From contig JAEWYJ010000242.1 in assembly GCA_023395695.1 (NCBI GenBank), positions 1 through 8,641 of the forward strand: DNA of 8,641 nucleotides, read 5' to 3'. The stretch is from Bacillota bacterium. Its GTDB lineage: Bacteria > Bacillota > Clostridia > Oscillospirales > Ruminococcaceae. Of this stretch, positions 7,079 through 8,641 are shown one piece after another. The translations under genes and the position numbers were made by a program. The notes below the pieces were generated by a model. It was not told the origin of the DNA, ran no database searches, and saw nothing but the letters and a program-made list of their open reading frames with translations. Numbering within the stretch: the stretch's first letter is position 1; each line of letters opens with the position of its first letter.

Positions 7079-7372
7079 TCAGTCCTCCCTGCGCCAATCG
7101 TAGCGGTGCTCGGCGCTGCGGCAAATAACCGCCTGCATGCGTGAGCGTATCACATGATCCAACGCGCCTTTATCATTTATCTGCACCAAGGCATCTTTAA
7201 CATCAAATTCATCCAGAACCGAAAGCGCAGTCTTTAATATAGCGTCGCCAAACATGGCTTTAACAACGCTGTCAATTTCAATTTCAATACCTTTGCCGTC
7301 GTTAGGCTGCAGGGTAATTCGCACATCGCTTGATTCAAGCGTGCCCGCTGTGGCAGGTTTAATCAGTTGCAT
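7079..7372 (-). CDS. citD: Citrate lyase-type acyl carrier protein (gamma subunit), CitD
   Basis: A 97-residue acyl carrier protein of the lyase complex. It carries the phosphoribosyl-dephospho-CoA arm on a serine and shuttles the acetyl and substrate thioester between CitF and CitE. The N-terminal AGTLESSD contains Ser14, the position modified in Klebsiella CitD, and NDKGALDHVIRSRMQA is the conserved C-terminal helix region. The start at 7372 is chosen because AAAGGAG lies 6 nt upstream and the protein then begins MQLIKPATAGT like other CitD proteins. The same frame stays open to an ATG at 7537, but those 55 residues resemble no CitD and cover a GC-rich hairpin. The prosthetic-group genes citG and citX and the ligase citC are not in the window, so activation must be encoded elsewhere. 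Confidence 0.95.
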   Translation of the reverse strand: MQLIKPATAGTLESSDVRITLQPNDGKGIEIEIDSVVKAMFGDAILKTALSVLDEFDVKDALVQINDKGALDHVIRSRMQAVICRSAEHRYDWRRED

Positions 7373-7378
7373 ACCGTT

Positions 7379-7385
7379 CTCCTTT
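7379..7385 (-). promoter_or_regulatory. Ribosome binding site of citD
   Basis: AAAGGAG on the minus strand, 6 nt before the ATG at 7372. It supports this internal start over the much longer open frame beginning at 7537. Confidence 0.8.
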
Positions 7386-7485
7386 CGGTCATCCGCCGGG
7401 GATTGTTTTTTCGATAACCGACTTTGTATTGTCACTTTTTTGAATACGTAACACCAATGCCGCGCCGGCCAGTCACCTTTAGGCC

Positions 7486-7530
7486 AACCGCCCGCCCGAA
7501 GAAGCGTCCGTATTGTCTTCGGGCGCGGTT
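7486..7530 (-). other. Strong hairpin in the prpF-citD intergenic gap
   Basis: The 226-nt gap between prpF and citD (7373-7598) holds a stem of CGCCCGAAGA (7493-7502) with TCTTCGGGCG (7516-7525), extended by AACCG (7486-7490) with CGGTT (7526-7530) across a two-base bulge: 15 bp in all, with a 13-base loop. No T-run follows on the minus strand, so it is not a standard terminator. It may be an mRNA processing or stability element, or a control point uncoupling citD expression from prpF. No convincing promoter was seen in the gap; the best by eye is TTGGTG, an 18-nt spacer, then GACAAT, which is weak. Confidence 0.6.
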
Positions 7531-7598
7531 GCTCCATCGCTCAACGCCTTAAAAGGAAACTGCCTTGGGCTGTATGCTGCCACGACACAATGTCCCCG

Positions 7599-8641
7599 CT
7601 AATCGCGCACGTAAACACAGCCTTCCATAATTCGTCTGGCAGTTCGGTCAAGGTTTGCACTCAACACCGTGTGGCTGCCATCCTTCTCCTTTTTCAAATC
7701 GGCATATGCATGCATTACGCCCCATGGATGTCCAATGCGCAGATGCGTCACAGGGTTATCTCTCCTGCCGTTACACACAAGGTCGTTGACGATGGTTCCG
7801 GCCGTATTGGCCGCGACAATCGTACAAATTGCGCCTGTACCCATATAGGCGTCGATCATTTTCATGCCGACCGAAAACAGCCGGCCCACCAGATCCACCT
7901 CGTTAGCCGCTATCGGTCTTTTATCGCCGGCAGTATAGCCTTCTGGCGCTGTAACAAATGCAATTTTAGGCAGCGTCTGGCTGTTAATACGGGCATCCTC
8001 CAAATCTTTGGCAAACCCCAGCAGCACCGCACCGGTTCCGCGGATGATCTCCAGCCTGCGGCAGATATCCGCACAGTTGGGTAATGCGTTAAATTCCGCA
8101 GGTGTCTCGGTGCCCTTTACGCCAAAGTCCTTTGCGCGGACAAACATAACCGGAGTTGCCGCATCGATAAAGCTGTACTCGTAACGGATGCCATCAATTG
8201 TAATGGCGTCCCTAACATGTTGCGTAGGCAACAATCTGCCCGAGGCAGCTCCCTGGGGCGCAACAAATTTAAGCAGTATTCTGGCGCCGGTTCCGGGTAC
8301 GCCGTCTATGGCAAAGTCGCCCTCGGTTACAGCTCGGCCATCCTTTACCGGAACGTCGGCAATAATCAGCTTTTGGGTATTGGTGTTAAAAATTCTGACG
8401 CTGGTGACCGGCTCAACAGCTTTTACCAACCCTTCGTCAATGGCGTAAGGGCCCACGGCCGAAGAAATATTGCCGCAGTTCATTGTTTTGCCGACAATCG
8501 GCGCGGCAACGTCCACCTGCCCGAAGGTGTAATCGATATCGGCATCGTCTCGCATACTTTTTTTAATAATTGCGGTTTTGCTGGTCGAGGTATTCGCACC
8601 GCCCATTCCGTCAATCTGCCGCCGGTCGGGCGAGCCAAATG
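7599..8641 (-). CDS. prpF: PrpF-family carboxylate double-bond isomerase (5' end outside window)
   Basis: Cofactor-free isomerase of the PrpF family (diaminopimelate-epimerase fold). Relatives move or flip a C=C bond in 2-methylaconitate, aconitate, 3-methylitaconate (Mii) or 4-oxalomesaconate. The frame is open at the window edge and reads FGSPDRRQIDGMGGANTSTSK, which matches the family's early signature, so the Met at 8606 is internal and roughly 40 residues are missing from a protein of about 390. The catalytic pair is present: the Lys of TSK (codon 8579-8577) and the Cys of NCGN (codon 8477-8475). Later family motifs include GVPGTGARI and MHAYADL near the C-terminus, and the stop is TAG. 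It heads the visible part of the cluster, 226 nt before citD, which implies it feeds the hydratase and lyase. The exact substrate cannot be told from the sequence. Confidence 0.92.
   Translation of the reverse strand, partial: FGSPDRRQIDGMGGANTSTSKTAIIKKSMRDDADIDYTFGQVDVAAPIVGKTMNCGNISSAVGPYAIDEGLVKAVEPVTSVRIFNTNTQKLIIADVPVKDGRAVTEGDFAIDGVPGTGARILLKFVAPQGAASGRLLPTQHVRDAITIDGIRYEYSFIDAATPVMFVRAKDFGVKGTETPAEFNALPNCADICRRLEIIRGTGAVLLGFAKDLEDARINSQTLPKIAFVTAPEGYTAGDKRPIAANEVDLVGRLFSVGMKMIDAYMGTGAICTIVAANTAGTIVNDLVCNGRRDNPVTHLRIGHPWGVMHAYADLKKEKDGSHTVLSANLDRTARRIMEGCVYVRD

Noticed and set aside
7486..7530. The prpF-citD hairpin as a rho-independent terminator
   Set aside because: No T-run follows the stem on the minus strand within the next bases, and the plus strand has no gene to terminate.
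7079..7537. A longer CitD of 152 residues starting at 7537
   Set aside because: The extra 55 residues do not resemble CitD, cover a strong hairpin and have only a weak ribosome binding site. The ATG at 7372 has AAAGGAG at 6 nt and gives the standard CitD N-terminus.
7599..8606. PrpF protein starting at the Met at 8606
   Set aside because: The frame is open to the window edge and the upstream codons encode the conserved FGSPDRRQIDG segment, so this Met is internal.

Overview
The window is a chromosomal stretch, most likely from an anaerobic Firmicute of the class Clostridia. This is inferred from strong AGGAGG-type ribosome binding sites, tightly packed operons, a PerR regulator with a perfect PerR box, and a citrate-lyase operon next to iron-sulfur hydratase genes. 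GC content is moderate. Every gene that can be supported lies on the minus strand, so transcription runs from high to low coordinates. No mobile element, tRNA, rRNA or CRISPR array is visible.

The main unit (8641 down to 1591) is an eight-gene carboxylic-acid cluster. In transcription order it holds: a PrpF-family isomerase (5' end outside the window); after a 226-nt gap with a strong hairpin, the three citrate-lyase-type subunits citD, citE and citF; an HD-domain phosphohydrolase; the large and small subunits of a LeuCD-type aconitase-family hydro-lyase; and a nitroreductase-family flavoprotein. From citD onward the gaps are 2 to 32 nt and citE/citF overlap. A rho-independent terminator lies at 1521-1556.

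The gene set reads as a short catabolic route: double-bond isomerisation of an unsaturated di- or tricarboxylate (PrpF), hydration (LeuCD-like), then cleavage to acetate plus a keto acid (CitDEF). Candidate substrates are trans-aconitate (via cis-aconitate and citrate to acetate and oxaloacetate) and itaconate or a methylated analogue (via citraconate and citramalate to acetate and pyruvate). The sequence alone does not decide between them, but several normally conserved blocks in CitF, the hydratase and CitE are changed, which makes a non-classical substrate plausible.

The second unit (1430 down to 1) is a peroxide-stress operon. A promoter with a 19-bp perfect PerR-type palindrome at its start site drives perR, followed 24 nt later by katG (N-terminal 292 residues only). 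PerR carries Asn where Bacillus subtilis PerR has the metal ligand Asp104, and KatG carries Cys where the M. tuberculosis enzyme has Thr275.
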